Of a stretch of DNA of 64,000 nucleotides, positions 25,978 to 34,137 are shown one piece after another. Each line of letters begins with the position of its first letter. The stretch's first letter is position 1. The notes under the pieces were generated by a model. That model did no database searches and was not told the DNA's origin. It saw only the letters and a program-made list of their open reading frames with translations. The stretch is from positions 25,953 to 89,952 of the forward strand of contig NCHD01000008.1 in assembly GCA_002257045.1 (NCBI GenBank), given 5' to 3'. The DNA comes from Hydrogenophilales bacterium 16-61-112 (lineage in GTDB: Bacteria > Pseudomonadota > Gammaproteobacteria > Burkholderiales > Thiobacillaceae). Both the position numbers and the translations under genes were made by a program.

Positions 25978-28791
25978 TCAGAGGGGGCGACCCTCTTTAT
26001 AGCAATGCGCGGTCGATCTGCCAGCCCCGATTCTGTCCGGATTCGCGCCCGTTCCCTGCAGGGTTTGAACCGGCTGGGGCCGGCCAAAGTGGTAGCCCTG
26101 CGCAAAGTCGATTCCCAGCGCGGCAACCCGCTTGAAGATGGCTTCATTTTCGACGTATTCAGCCACCGCCTGCTTGCCATAACCGTGGATCGCCTCGACC
26201 AAGGCCTTGACGAACAGCAGGTCGTCCTCGCTTTGATCTAGGGTGCGGATGAACGAGCCGTCGATTTTGACGAAGTCCACCGGCAGATGTTTGAGGTACT
26301 GAAAGGTCGAAAATCCGACGCCGAAATCATCGAGCGCCAGCTTGCAGCCCAGCGCCTTGATGCCGCTGAGCAGGGCTTCGGCGTGCGCCAGATGGTTGAG
26401 CGCTGCGGTTTCAGTGATTTCCAGCGTCAACTGCTGCGGATCGACCTGGTGTTCCTGCAGCAGGCTGCGCAACAGGGTGGGCAGCTCGGGGTTGTCGAGG
26501 CTGCGCGCAGACAGGTTGGCGGCCAGGTGCAGCTCCGGCCAGCAGGCGATCAGCTCGATGACATGCTGCAGCACCCAGAGGTCGATTTCACGGATCAGGC
26601 CGGAGGCTTCGGCTGCGGCGATCAGGGGCGCAGGGGGAAGCGTGCGGCCATCAGCGGTGTGGACGCGCAGCAGCGCTTCGTAGTGCGCCGGCTGCCCGGA
26701 TTTCACGTCGATGATGGGCTGCAGGTAGAGCTCGAGCCGGTTGTTGTGCAGGGCATCGGTTATCAGCGCGAGCTGCTCGGTACGGTCGAGCAGGTTTTCC
26801 CGGATGCCGTCTTTGGGGTTGTAAAGGTGCCAGTTGCTGCGGCCCTTGCTGCGTGCCTGCGACAGTGCCAGGTCGGCCTGCCCCAACAGGGTCTCGGTAT
26901 CCGCACCCGTGCCGTTTGCCGTCAGCGTGGTGATGCCGATGCAGGCCGTGGCGATGTGCTGGTTCTGCTCGCCCTTGCATAGCAGGCGTGCCGTTTGCAG
27001 CAGGGAGGCATCGGGCATGGGGTCGAAAAACAGGGCGAACTCATCGCCGCCGAGACGGGCCGCCAGGCGCGGCTCGGGCTTGAGTCCGCGCAGCCGCTCG
27101 GCCATGTGCTGGATCACGCTGTCTCCCGCGCTGTGGCCGGCCAGGTCGTTGATGGCCTTGAAGTCGTCGAGGTCGATCAGCAGCAGCGCGCCGCCCTGCG
27201 CGCCGAGCAGGATCTGGGTCAGCCGGCGCTGAAATCCCTGGCGGTTGTAGAGGCCGGTCAGGGTGTCGTAATCTGACAGGTAACTGGCACGCGCCTGGGC
27301 GCTTTTGAGTTCGGTCAGGTCGAGGCCGACCGACAGGATGAGCGGATCGTTGCCGCTGGCCTGGCCGATCAGCGAATGCACCCAGGTAATGTTGCGCAGG
27401 CCACTTGCGGTGACCAGCGGCGCTTCGAACCGAAGCGGCGCCGGGTCGCGCGTGAAATGGGTGAGCAGACGCGCGCGCCATTCCTGCCGCTCCTGCTGGG
27501 CGACCATGAGTTCGAAGTAGTCTTGGCCGATGAGCTGGTTTTCCGTCAGGCCGGTGAGGCTTTCGCAGTAGTGGTTGGCCATGCGGATCACGCCGCGCTG
27601 ATCCTGGGTCAGGATCAGCGCCTGGGCGGTGTCGAGCAGCCCGCTGATGAAGTCGCGCTCATGCGACAGGGTGTCCACCAGCTTGCCGAGGTCGTTTTGT
27701 TGGTCGCGCGTCGCAGTGTCGAGTGTTTCGAGCTGGCCGGCCAGCGCGAGCGCGGCGTCTTTCAGGACGGAGATTTCGTCGCGTGGCGCTTTGTCCGGGA
27801 TCCGCAGGTGTTGCCGGACCTGCTGCCAGTTACCCTGGCCGAGCAGGGGCAGGCAGGAGCTGACCCGGTTCATGCGCCGCATGAACCAGATGAGCGCCAG
27901 CAGCAGCATGAGTTCGGCCAGCACAAAAACGCCGAGCCCGGTGATCAGATTGCTCAGGAACACGCGTTTGATCGCCCGCTCGTCGGCGGTGACATCCTTG
28001 CGCGCGACGAACAGCGGCGTATTGGGCGCGGCAGGCAGCGGCCACAGCTTTTGCCATTCATAGGTCTTGTTGTCGTGGTGGCTGAGCGCGGATTCGATGC
28101 GCGCAAGCTGCGGATAGGGGGTGAAATTAATCGTGTTGAACTGCTCTTTAAGGGCGGGTGACGTGGCCGTCAGCAGGCGGGTCGCTGCTGCGTCATCGAT
28201 CGCCACGGCCAGGTCGCGCCCGCTGCTTTGCTTGAATGCGCCCAGTAAGCCCGACAGGTCCATGCTCACCACGACCGCGCCGATGGTGATGCCACGATGT
28301 AACACGGGAACCATGCCGACGAACTGGCAGGTTTGAGCGCAATGCAGCACGCTGTCGGGATGTTCTCTGGCCAGGACTTTTCCCAGCTTGACGCGAATGC
28401 GCTCGTTAGAAGCCGCCGCGCTGCCGAAGCCGATGATTAACTGCTGCTTCGCATCGTATAAACGCAGGCTCTGAAAGCCCTGGTTCAAACTGAGCTGATC
28501 CCAGTAAGGCTGCAGAAAGGACGCCGATTCCAGCCCGAGCGCATCGCTGTTTCCAATGACCAGAAAATCGGCCAGTGCCGAGCCGGCATCCAGCAATTGG
28601 CGTTCGTTCTGCTGGATCAAAAAGCGCAGCAGGGCTTGATTGCGCAGGGCGTCGTCACGCCGCGTCTGCTCGAGGGAGTAACGGAGGTTGGTGTCGTTGA
28701 CCCAGGTCAGCGTGACCGTGCCGGCCGCCATGGCGAGCGTGAGCGGCAGCAGCAGCTTCCATTTCAGGCTGATGAAACGAGGATAGGCCAT
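25978..28791 (-). CDS. Membrane-bound PAS-GGDEF-EAL protein
   Basis: This 937-residue protein has a membrane segment near 10-30, a large periplasmic sensor domain to about residue 300, a second segment, PAS at about 400-520, GGDEF (581-585) and EAL (E705-A-L). Phosphodiesterase motifs are intact: NLSARSL, LEITETAAL, LDDFGVGFS, VKIDGSFI. The RxxD inhibitory site before GGDEF is not seen. I chose the ATG at 28791; the frame upstream runs into the previous gene. It lies 2 bp after the porin-like gene, so it forms one transcript with it and the phosphate-binding-like gene. It probably controls local cyclic-di-GMP in response to a periplasmic cue. Confidence 0.9.
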   Translation of the reverse strand: MAYPRFISLKWKLLLPLTLAMAAGTVTLTWVNDTNLRYSLEQTRRDDALRNQALLRFLIQQNERQLLDAGSALADFLVIGNSDALGLESASFLQPYWDQLSLNQGFQSLRLYDAKQQLIIGFGSAAASNERIRVKLGKVLAREHPDSVLHCAQTCQFVGMVPVLHRGITIGAVVVSMDLSGLLGAFKQSSGRDLAVAIDDAAATRLLTATSPALKEQFNTINFTPYPQLARIESALSHHDNKTYEWQKLWPLPAAPNTPLFVARKDVTADERAIKRVFLSNLITGLGVFVLAELMLLLALIWFMRRMNRVSSCLPLLGQGNWQQVRQHLRIPDKAPRDEISVLKDAALALAGQLETLDTATRDQQNDLGKLVDTLSHERDFISGLLDTAQALILTQDQRGVIRMANHYCESLTGLTENQLIGQDYFELMVAQQERQEWRARLLTHFTRDPAPLRFEAPLVTASGLRNITWVHSLIGQASGNDPLILSVGLDLTELKSAQARASYLSDYDTLTGLYNRQGFQRRLTQILLGAQGGALLLIDLDDFKAINDLAGHSAGDSVIQHMAERLRGLKPEPRLAARLGGDEFALFFDPMPDASLLQTARLLCKGEQNQHIATACIGITTLTANGTGADTETLLGQADLALSQARSKGRSNWHLYNPKDGIRENLLDRTEQLALITDALHNNRLELYLQPIIDVKSGQPAHYEALLRVHTADGRTLPPAPLIAAAEASGLIREIDLWVLQHVIELIACWPELHLAANLSARSLDNPELPTLLRSLLQEHQVDPQQLTLEITETAALNHLAHAEALLSGIKALGCKLALDDFGVGFSTFQYLKHLPVDFVKIDGSFIRTLDQSEDDLLFVKALVEAIHGYGKQAVAEYVENEAIFKRVAALGIDFAQGYHFGRPQPVQTLQGTGANPDRIGAGRSTAHCYKEGRPL

Positions 28792-28793
28792 GC

Positions 28794-30002
28794 TTAAAAG
28801 CGGTATGCCGCTTGCAGCAAGCCCATGTTCCAGCGCTGCTCGGTGGCAAAAATATCTGGATTGTCCTGCCCCGGTAGCCAACTGGTACCGTTGACGTGGT
28901 GGTACTCGGCACGCAGCATCAGACTGGGCGTGACATCCCAGCGCAAGCCGATCACCCAGTCGTCGGTGTACAGTAAATGTGCGGGCAAACCGGTTGCGGC
29001 CTGAAGTTGCGTGCCGGATCGGTCATCCTGGTCGCGATAGTTGACCTCATTGCGTACGACCAGCTCCCATTCGGGATGAAAGCGCCATTCGGTCTGCAGG
29101 TAATACGTGAGTGAGTTGCGGACGCCATCAGGAAACGCTGCGCCGAATCCGGCACGACTGTTACGTGGTTCGTTGTATTCAGCAGTGAGTGTGACGGTAT
29201 CGTAGCGTTGCTGGATAGACGCGAGCACGTTGCGGACCCGTATCGAGCCGGCTGCTAGATTGTCGGCGCTAGCAGGTTCATAGTCGGCTTTGGCATCGAT
29301 GTAGGTCAACATGAATGTGGTGTCGGTTGGCGTATCCCAGCGTAGGCTGGTGCTGAATGCCGAGGTGCCATTCAGCTTGCCGGGCCGAATGGCGCCCAGG
29401 AACACGCCCTCGACCGCTTCACTGTCGAAGTCGGGGCGCGCCCACCCCAGCGTGGCGTCAAGGCCACCGTACGCGTTGACCGTGCTGGCATGAAAAATCG
29501 CACCGGGTGCGGCGATCAGTACGCTGCGCGAGTGGTCCAGGTAGATCGCCTGCGGCAGCAGGATGCTGGGGCGGGTGAACGGCACGTCGCGCGTTTCGTT
29601 GTAGAGGCCGTAGGGGATCTTGACCTTGCCGAGCCTGACGCCAAGCTGGGTGGAATCGTTCTGGTAAAACCGCCAGTCTGCCTGCGCGTAATCCAGCCGC
29701 AGGCCTTCCTGGTCACTCTCACCTGCCTGACGATACAAAATCTGGCCGGATAGTTGCAAGGCGTCGAGCGGCAGCCAGAAACCCTGGAGTCCGATTTCGG
29801 TGAAATCGGTGCTGACAGCATCGCGGCTCTCACCAAAAAAGTTGTTGTTGGTGCTGCTGATCAGGGTCTGCGCGGCAAACCCCTGGATGCGGTAGCGCGG
29901 GTCTGCAAAGCTGTCGCCGAGGCTGTCGGCAGCGGCGGCCGAGGCACCCAGCAAGCCGGCCAGCACCAGGCTACTCCAGCGTGATTGTCTTGATGCCGTC
30001 AT
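28794..30002 (-). CDS. Porin-like outer-membrane beta-barrel protein
   Basis: This 402-residue protein has a signal peptide (cleavage near AAA-DS). Alternating beta strands through residues 40-402 end in the classical aromatic AAYRF. Blocks such as LGVRLGKVKIPYGLYNETRDVPFTRP resemble phosphate-selective or general porins of the OprP/DcaP type. The ATG at 30002 has AAGGA 8 bases upstream and overlaps the end of the phosphate-binding-like gene by 32 bp. The gene is placed between a periplasmic binding-like protein and a GGDEF-EAL sensor. It probably admits the ligand the sensor detects; this is inference. Confidence 0.75.
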   Translation of the reverse strand: MTASRQSRWSSLVLAGLLGASAAAADSLGDSFADPRYRIQGFAAQTLISSTNNNFFGESRDAVSTDFTEIGLQGFWLPLDALQLSGQILYRQAGESDQEGLRLDYAQADWRFYQNDSTQLGVRLGKVKIPYGLYNETRDVPFTRPSILLPQAIYLDHSRSVLIAAPGAIFHASTVNAYGGLDATLGWARPDFDSEAVEGVFLGAIRPGKLNGTSAFSTSLRWDTPTDTTFMLTYIDAKADYEPASADNLAAGSIRVRNVLASIQQRYDTVTLTAEYNEPRNSRAGFGAAFPDGVRNSLTYYLQTEWRFHPEWELVVRNEVNYRDQDDRSGTQLQAATGLPAHLLYTDDWVIGLRWDVTPSLMLRAEYHHVNGTSWLPGQDNPDIFATEQRWNMGLLQAAYRF

Positions 30003-30471
30003 GGCGGGTGTCCTTGCCTGCGTTCTGGTTGAGATATCCGATTGCACCGGGCGTGGCGCGTACCCGGGCACGAAGCTCTTTTTCATCCTTGACCTCTATC
30101 GGCGCGCGTGCCATTCCGCTGTAACTGAGACGGTCCCAGATCTGGCGCAGCCGATACGGATAGAGGCCGAGTTTTTCCTTGGTGAAGGCTTCGTGCGCGG
30201 GGTGGTCGTCTGGCAGCACGAAGACGACGATGGCCTGACCGCCAGGCCAGCTGGTCTGGCGCAGGGTGTAAATGTTGCGCAGGCTGGCAGCGCTGAGGCT
30301 GCGAACGTTGACGCCAGGGTTGACGATGATGTCTGCCATGACCAGCGCCGAACCGGCCAGCAAGGCCAATCCAAACACTAAATAGAAAGCACGTCTTACA
30401 AGGGTCACTGGCCGTGGCGGGGTCGAAGATGAACTTGCCGATTTATAGCATGGGGATCGTGAATCGCGCAT
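29971..30471 (-). CDS. Small PstS-like periplasmic binding protein
   Basis: This roughly 166-residue protein has one hydrophobic N-terminal segment (AFYLVFGLALLAGSALVMA) as signal or anchor. A PBP-like domain follows with VNPGVNVRSLSAASLRNIYTLRQTSWPGG and RVRATPGAIGYLN. These match the minimal phosphate-ABC-binding-like proteins found without transporters. I chose the ATG at 30471; this gives a long basic N-terminal region, so a later GTG at 30408 is also possible. It lies 10 bp after mutY on the same strand and overlaps the porin gene. Full PstS proteins are about twice as long. Confidence 0.75.
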   Translation of the reverse strand: MRDSRSPCYKSASSSSTPPRPVTLVRRAFYLVFGLALLAGSALVMADIIVNPGVNVRSLSAASLRNIYTLRQTSWPGGQAIVVFVLPDDHPAHEAFTKEKLGLYPYRLRQIWDRLSYSGMARAPIEVKDEKELRARVRATPGAIGYLNQNAGKDTRHDGIKTITLE

Positions 30472-30481
30472 GGTGTGGCAT

Positions 30482-31534
30482 TCAGTCACGCGTGAGTTGC
30501 GCCACGAGCGTGCGGATGGGCGCCGGCAGGGCTGCGCCCAGCGCGTCGGCCGGTGACAGCCAGATTTGACCTGTCGGGGTTGCATGGCGGGGAGCCAGAT
30601 GCAGCTGAACGGGGTGAATGAGAAGCTTGAAATGGGTGAAGCTGTGGCTCAGTCCGGGCCAGGTTTGCTGCGACCGGGGGGTCAGGCCAAAGTGTTCCAT
30701 GCAATGCCGGGCCGGGTCGTGGTCGACAGCGAGTTCGGGCAGGCTCCACATGCCCCCCCAGATGCCCCGCGGCGGACGTTTTTCCAGCAGCAATTCTCCG
30801 CGATCAAGCAGCAGCAACAACTGTATCTGCCTTTCGGGCAGCGGCTTTTTCGGGCGCGGCGTGGGCAGTTCGTGGGTACGCTGCTGGTTGAAGGCGACGC
30901 AGTCGGCATGCAGGGGACAGTCCGCACAGGTCGGCTGGCTGCGGGTGCAGATCAGCGCACCCAGATCCATCATGCCCTGGGTGTAGGTCGCGATGGCGCC
31001 CGTGCCGTGCTGCGCGGCGGTCGGCAAAAGCGATTCCGCCAGACACCACAACTCGGCTTCAATTTTCTTGTCTCCCGGCCAGCCCGTCACCCCGCCATGG
31101 CGCGCCAGCACGCGTCTGACGTTGCCATCAAGGATGGCGCAATGCTGGCCGAACGCCAGTGCCGCGACCGCCGCTGCGGTGGAGCGGCCAACGCCCGGCA
31201 GCTGGGCGATCTGCTCCGCTGTGTCAGGAAAGCTTTCAGGGTGACCGGTCATCACGATGCGGGAGGCTGCATGCAGATTGCGCGCACGGCTGTAATAGCC
31301 CAGCCCGCTCCACAGCGCGAGGACCTCGTCTTCGTGCGCAGCAGCCAGCGCGGGCAGGCTGGGAAAGCGTGCGACAAATCGCTCGAAATAGGGAATGACC
31401 GTGGCAACCTGGGTCTGCTGCAACATGATCTCTGACAGCCAGATGCGGTAGGGGTCGCGATCGATTTGCCAGGGCAGGGTATGCCGGCCGTGGCGCTGTT
31501 GCCAGTGGATAACGCGGGAAGCAAAGGGTTTCAC
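30482..31534 (-). CDS. mutY: A/G-specific adenine DNA glycosylase
   Basis: This 350-residue protein has the complete MutY layout: a helix-hairpin-helix glycosylase domain with IMLQQTQVATVIPYF, LPGVGRSTAAAV and the catalytic Asp region AILDGNVRRVLAR. The iron-sulfur loop CTRSQPTCADCPLHADC (C-x6-C-x2-C-x5-C) and a C-terminal NUDIX-like domain for 8-oxoG recognition follow. It removes adenine mispaired with 8-oxoguanine. It is the first gene of a run continuing into the phosphate-binding-like gene. Confidence 0.95.
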   Translation of the reverse strand: MKPFASRVIHWQQRHGRHTLPWQIDRDPYRIWLSEIMLQQTQVATVIPYFERFVARFPSLPALAAAHEDEVLALWSGLGYYSRARNLHAASRIVMTGHPESFPDTAEQIAQLPGVGRSTAAAVAALAFGQHCAILDGNVRRVLARHGGVTGWPGDKKIEAELWCLAESLLPTAAQHGTGAIATYTQGMMDLGALICTRSQPTCADCPLHADCVAFNQQRTHELPTPRPKKPLPERQIQLLLLLDRGELLLEKRPPRGIWGGMWSLPELAVDHDPARHCMEHFGLTPRSQQTWPGLSHSFTHFKLLIHPVQLHLAPRHATPTGQIWLSPADALGAALPAPIRTLVAQLTRD

Positions 31535-31582
31535 TGGGTCAGGATAACACCCACCCCATGCAGGGGCAGAGGATGGGGTGAT

Positions 31583-33883
31583 TCAGATACTGCTGAGTTT
31601 CTGGCGGAACAGGTTCATGAGTTTGCCGAAGGCCGATTCAGTGATGGATTTGCGCTCGACCAGCACGGCCTCGCCCTTGCGCAGCTTATCGGCCAGACGC
31701 TGCAGGCTGATGGAGAAGCTGTTCATGCCGTCCTGGTCCGAGAACAGATAGGTGTTCTTGACGCCGCTCACCCAGCCTAGCCGTGCCCAGCGGATGGTGC
31801 TGTCGTCATAATGGAATTCCACCCAGTCGCCCTTGTTGAGTGAGCGGGCACGCAGGCTGAACAGGTCTTCAAATTCAGGTGCGGCTGGTTCCGGCTCGGC
31901 ATCGGTTACGGCGGGCGTTACCGCCACGCTGGCTTCGGCTTCGCGTTGCTGAACGGCGGCCACTTCCTCGATCCGTTCTGCCGGAGTCGCCTCGGGCAGG
32001 GGAACCGGCTGCGTGTTGGGGCGCACTGCGTTGGCATGCAGGATCACCAGCGTGGCGTAAAAGCGGTCGGCGAGCTTGGCCGGGAAGTTAATCTTGGTAG
32101 TGCCCTCGCGCAGCCGCTTCAAAAGCCCCGGCAAAATGCGGACCAGCATGAGCCGCGCGTCCATGTCGGCCTTGGAATGCACGCTCCAGACCAGCTCGCG
32201 CATGGTTTCGACACTGCTGTTGAAGTGCGCGCCCTGCTCGCCTTCTTCGATGAAGTCCTGCATGAGCAACCGTGACCAGTCACGCCGCAGGAATTCACGC
32301 ACGGCTTCCGGCACTGGCTGGCCTTGATGTCCTTCAGGCTGCTTGAGGGCCCGGTTGATGAAGTCATGGACAACAACCGGAGCGAGTTCGGCGCGTTCGG
32401 CTTGCTTGATCTGGGCGATGTCTGCCTGCAGACCGACGTCGACTGCTTCTTCCAGGTTTTCTTCGAGGAGGGTGCCCATTTCCTCCAGTTCTGCAGCAGC
32501 AGAGTCGAACACGGCAATATCCTGTTCGAAGGTGTCGAGCACCCGGCTCACGACAGCTGAAATGGCATCCAGGCGCGTGTTACCGGTTTCGTTTTCGGGC
32601 AGGTGTATGGACAGCGTGGCGATCGCATCGAGCATGCGGCGCACCGGATGGTTCTGCTGCGAGAAGAAGTTGCGGTCCAGCATGGCCGCTTTCAAAACCG
32701 GGATTTGCAGGCGCGCGATCTGCGCTTTCAGGCGGTCGGGGATCGCCGCCTCGTCGAACACCACGTCGAACAGTATCGCAACGGCATCCACCAGCACTGC
32801 GTCGAGCGGACTCGCTGATTGCATGACAGGACTTTGCTGCAAGCTGCGCAGCACGTTGCGGATCGAGGCCGCGTCCAGCAGGGGGAGCTCGAAACTGCCA
32901 CCATCAGGTAGCGGCATGGCACCGAGTTGCAGTTGGCTCAGCGAATCTAGCAGGTTGAACTGAGCGGATCCGCCCGATACGCCGCCGGTGTGGCCGCCGA
33001 TTCCGCCACCTCCCGGTCCGGCATGGCCGCCTGACCCACCGGCAACGCCTCGCCCTCCGGCCAGTTGCTCAAACAGGTTGAACATCTCGCCACCGGTCGA
33101 CGATTGCGCCGCGGCAGTTCCCGTTACCGACGGAGCGCGTCCTGACGGGCTCTGGGCGCGGCTCTGGCTGCCGACCTTGAGGTCGGGCAGCACGCCGTGA
33201 TTGACCAGGTAGCGGTTGATGGACTGGTAAATGCCGGCGAGCTCGGTGGTGAGCACCAGATTGAACTGGTTCAACAAGACGATCTGGATGTTTTGCGCCA
33301 CGTCCATGCGGGCGATGCCGTCCAGCAGCGCTTCGCACAACGCGCGCGGGCCGAGCGGGTTGTCGTTTTCGTTCAGACTGGGGCGCGCCATCAGATGCGC
33401 GACGCGTGCATCCAGGGCAACCAGTTCTTCGGCACAGTTGAAGCGCAGGCGCGAGGTGGCCTTGTCGACCGCCAGGGTGATTTCAAAGTCCTGATCCCCC
33501 ACCAGGGCAAGCTCCGACAGATCAAAGGTAACGGGCTTTTCCCGGCCGAGGGTGAATTGGCTGAAGGTCTGGCAATACGCTTCCTTGCAGGCGCTGAGGA
33601 GTTCGTTGGCCTGCTTGTTGAGGATGCCCTGGGCGCCGAAATAGATATTGCGGGTATCCAGCAGGGGGGCTCGGTCGGCCATTGCCAGCAGCGTACTTTC
33701 GATGCCTTCGACCTGGTGGGTGAGAGTGCGGGTCGCCCCTTCGATCAACTGGTCGCGGCAATTATGCAGCAGGGTCAGCGTCTCGGCAGAGGCATGTGTG
33801 CCGGCGCCGCCCGTGTTGCGACGCGAACGTTCGAATTGATTGAGGTTGACTACGACTGAGTTGTCAGGCATTTCGCGCTCCAT
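31583..33883 (-). CDS. DUF1631 family protein, copy A
   Basis: This 766-residue soluble protein belongs to the uncharacterised DUF1631 family. It has N-terminal LTLLHNCRDQLIEGATRTL, a Gly-rich linker (residues about 280-305), long helical segments, and a C-terminal beta-rich module: KGDWVEFHYDDS, ARLGWVSGVKNTYLFSD. That end resembles PilZ-like folds by layout only. The ATG at 33883 has GAGG 7 bases before it, better than the longer start at 33901. A shorter paralogue (34138) precedes it by 255 bp. Function unknown; sometimes mislabelled as a phosphorylase in databases. Confidence 0.85.
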   Translation of the reverse strand: MEREMPDNSVVVNLNQFERSRRNTGGAGTHASAETLTLLHNCRDQLIEGATRTLTHQVEGIESTLLAMADRAPLLDTRNIYFGAQGILNKQANELLSACKEAYCQTFSQFTLGREKPVTFDLSELALVGDQDFEITLAVDKATSRLRFNCAEELVALDARVAHLMARPSLNENDNPLGPRALCEALLDGIARMDVAQNIQIVLLNQFNLVLTTELAGIYQSINRYLVNHGVLPDLKVGSQSRAQSPSGRAPSVTGTAAAQSSTGGEMFNLFEQLAGGRGVAGGSGGHAGPGGGGIGGHTGGVSGGSAQFNLLDSLSQLQLGAMPLPDGGSFELPLLDAASIRNVLRSLQQSPVMQSASPLDAVLVDAVAILFDVVFDEAAIPDRLKAQIARLQIPVLKAAMLDRNFFSQQNHPVRRMLDAIATLSIHLPENETGNTRLDAISAVVSRVLDTFEQDIAVFDSAAAELEEMGTLLEENLEEAVDVGLQADIAQIKQAERAELAPVVVHDFINRALKQPEGHQGQPVPEAVREFLRRDWSRLLMQDFIEEGEQGAHFNSSVETMRELVWSVHSKADMDARLMLVRILPGLLKRLREGTTKINFPAKLADRFYATLVILHANAVRPNTQPVPLPEATPAERIEEVAAVQQREAEASVAVTPAVTDAEPEPAAPEFEDLFSLRARSLNKGDWVEFHYDDSTIRWARLGWVSGVKNTYLFSDQDGMNSFSISLQRLADKLRKGEAVLVERKSITESAFGKLMNLFRQKLSSI

Positions 33884-34058
33884 AGGATCACCTCGCTGCA
33901 TGTGCGACGTGCCAACCGGCGAACGAAGGGGGGTGGATCAATCCGGAGTGTTGCCGGCAGTCCCGCTTTCTCGACCTGCCGGGGAGGTAAGGTCGAGGCC
34001 GGAAACTTTGCGTCCCCGTCTCGCGGCGGGTTTGCCCTGTTCGGTGGTCAGCGGGTAA

Positions 34059-34073
34059 ACCCGAAATTCGGGT
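34059..34073. repeat. 15-base palindrome between the DUF1631 paralogues
   Basis: ACCCGAA and TTCGGGT face each other around a central A. There is no T run on either side, so it is more like a protein-binding site than a terminator. It lies in the 254-bp gap upstream of DUF1631 copy A. Confidence 0.35.
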
Positions 34074-34137
34074 ACACCATCGCATAGCTGATGTATCGGA
34101 TGGCGCCGGTGAAACTTGAGCGATTTGCGCCAGAATT

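Noticed and set aside
24589..31534. One operon from mutY to the zinc-ribbon gene
   Set aside because: Tight spacing holds only from mutY to the DsrC-like gene. A gap of about 130 bp precedes ilvE, so ilvE and the zinc-ribbon gene are probably a separate unit.
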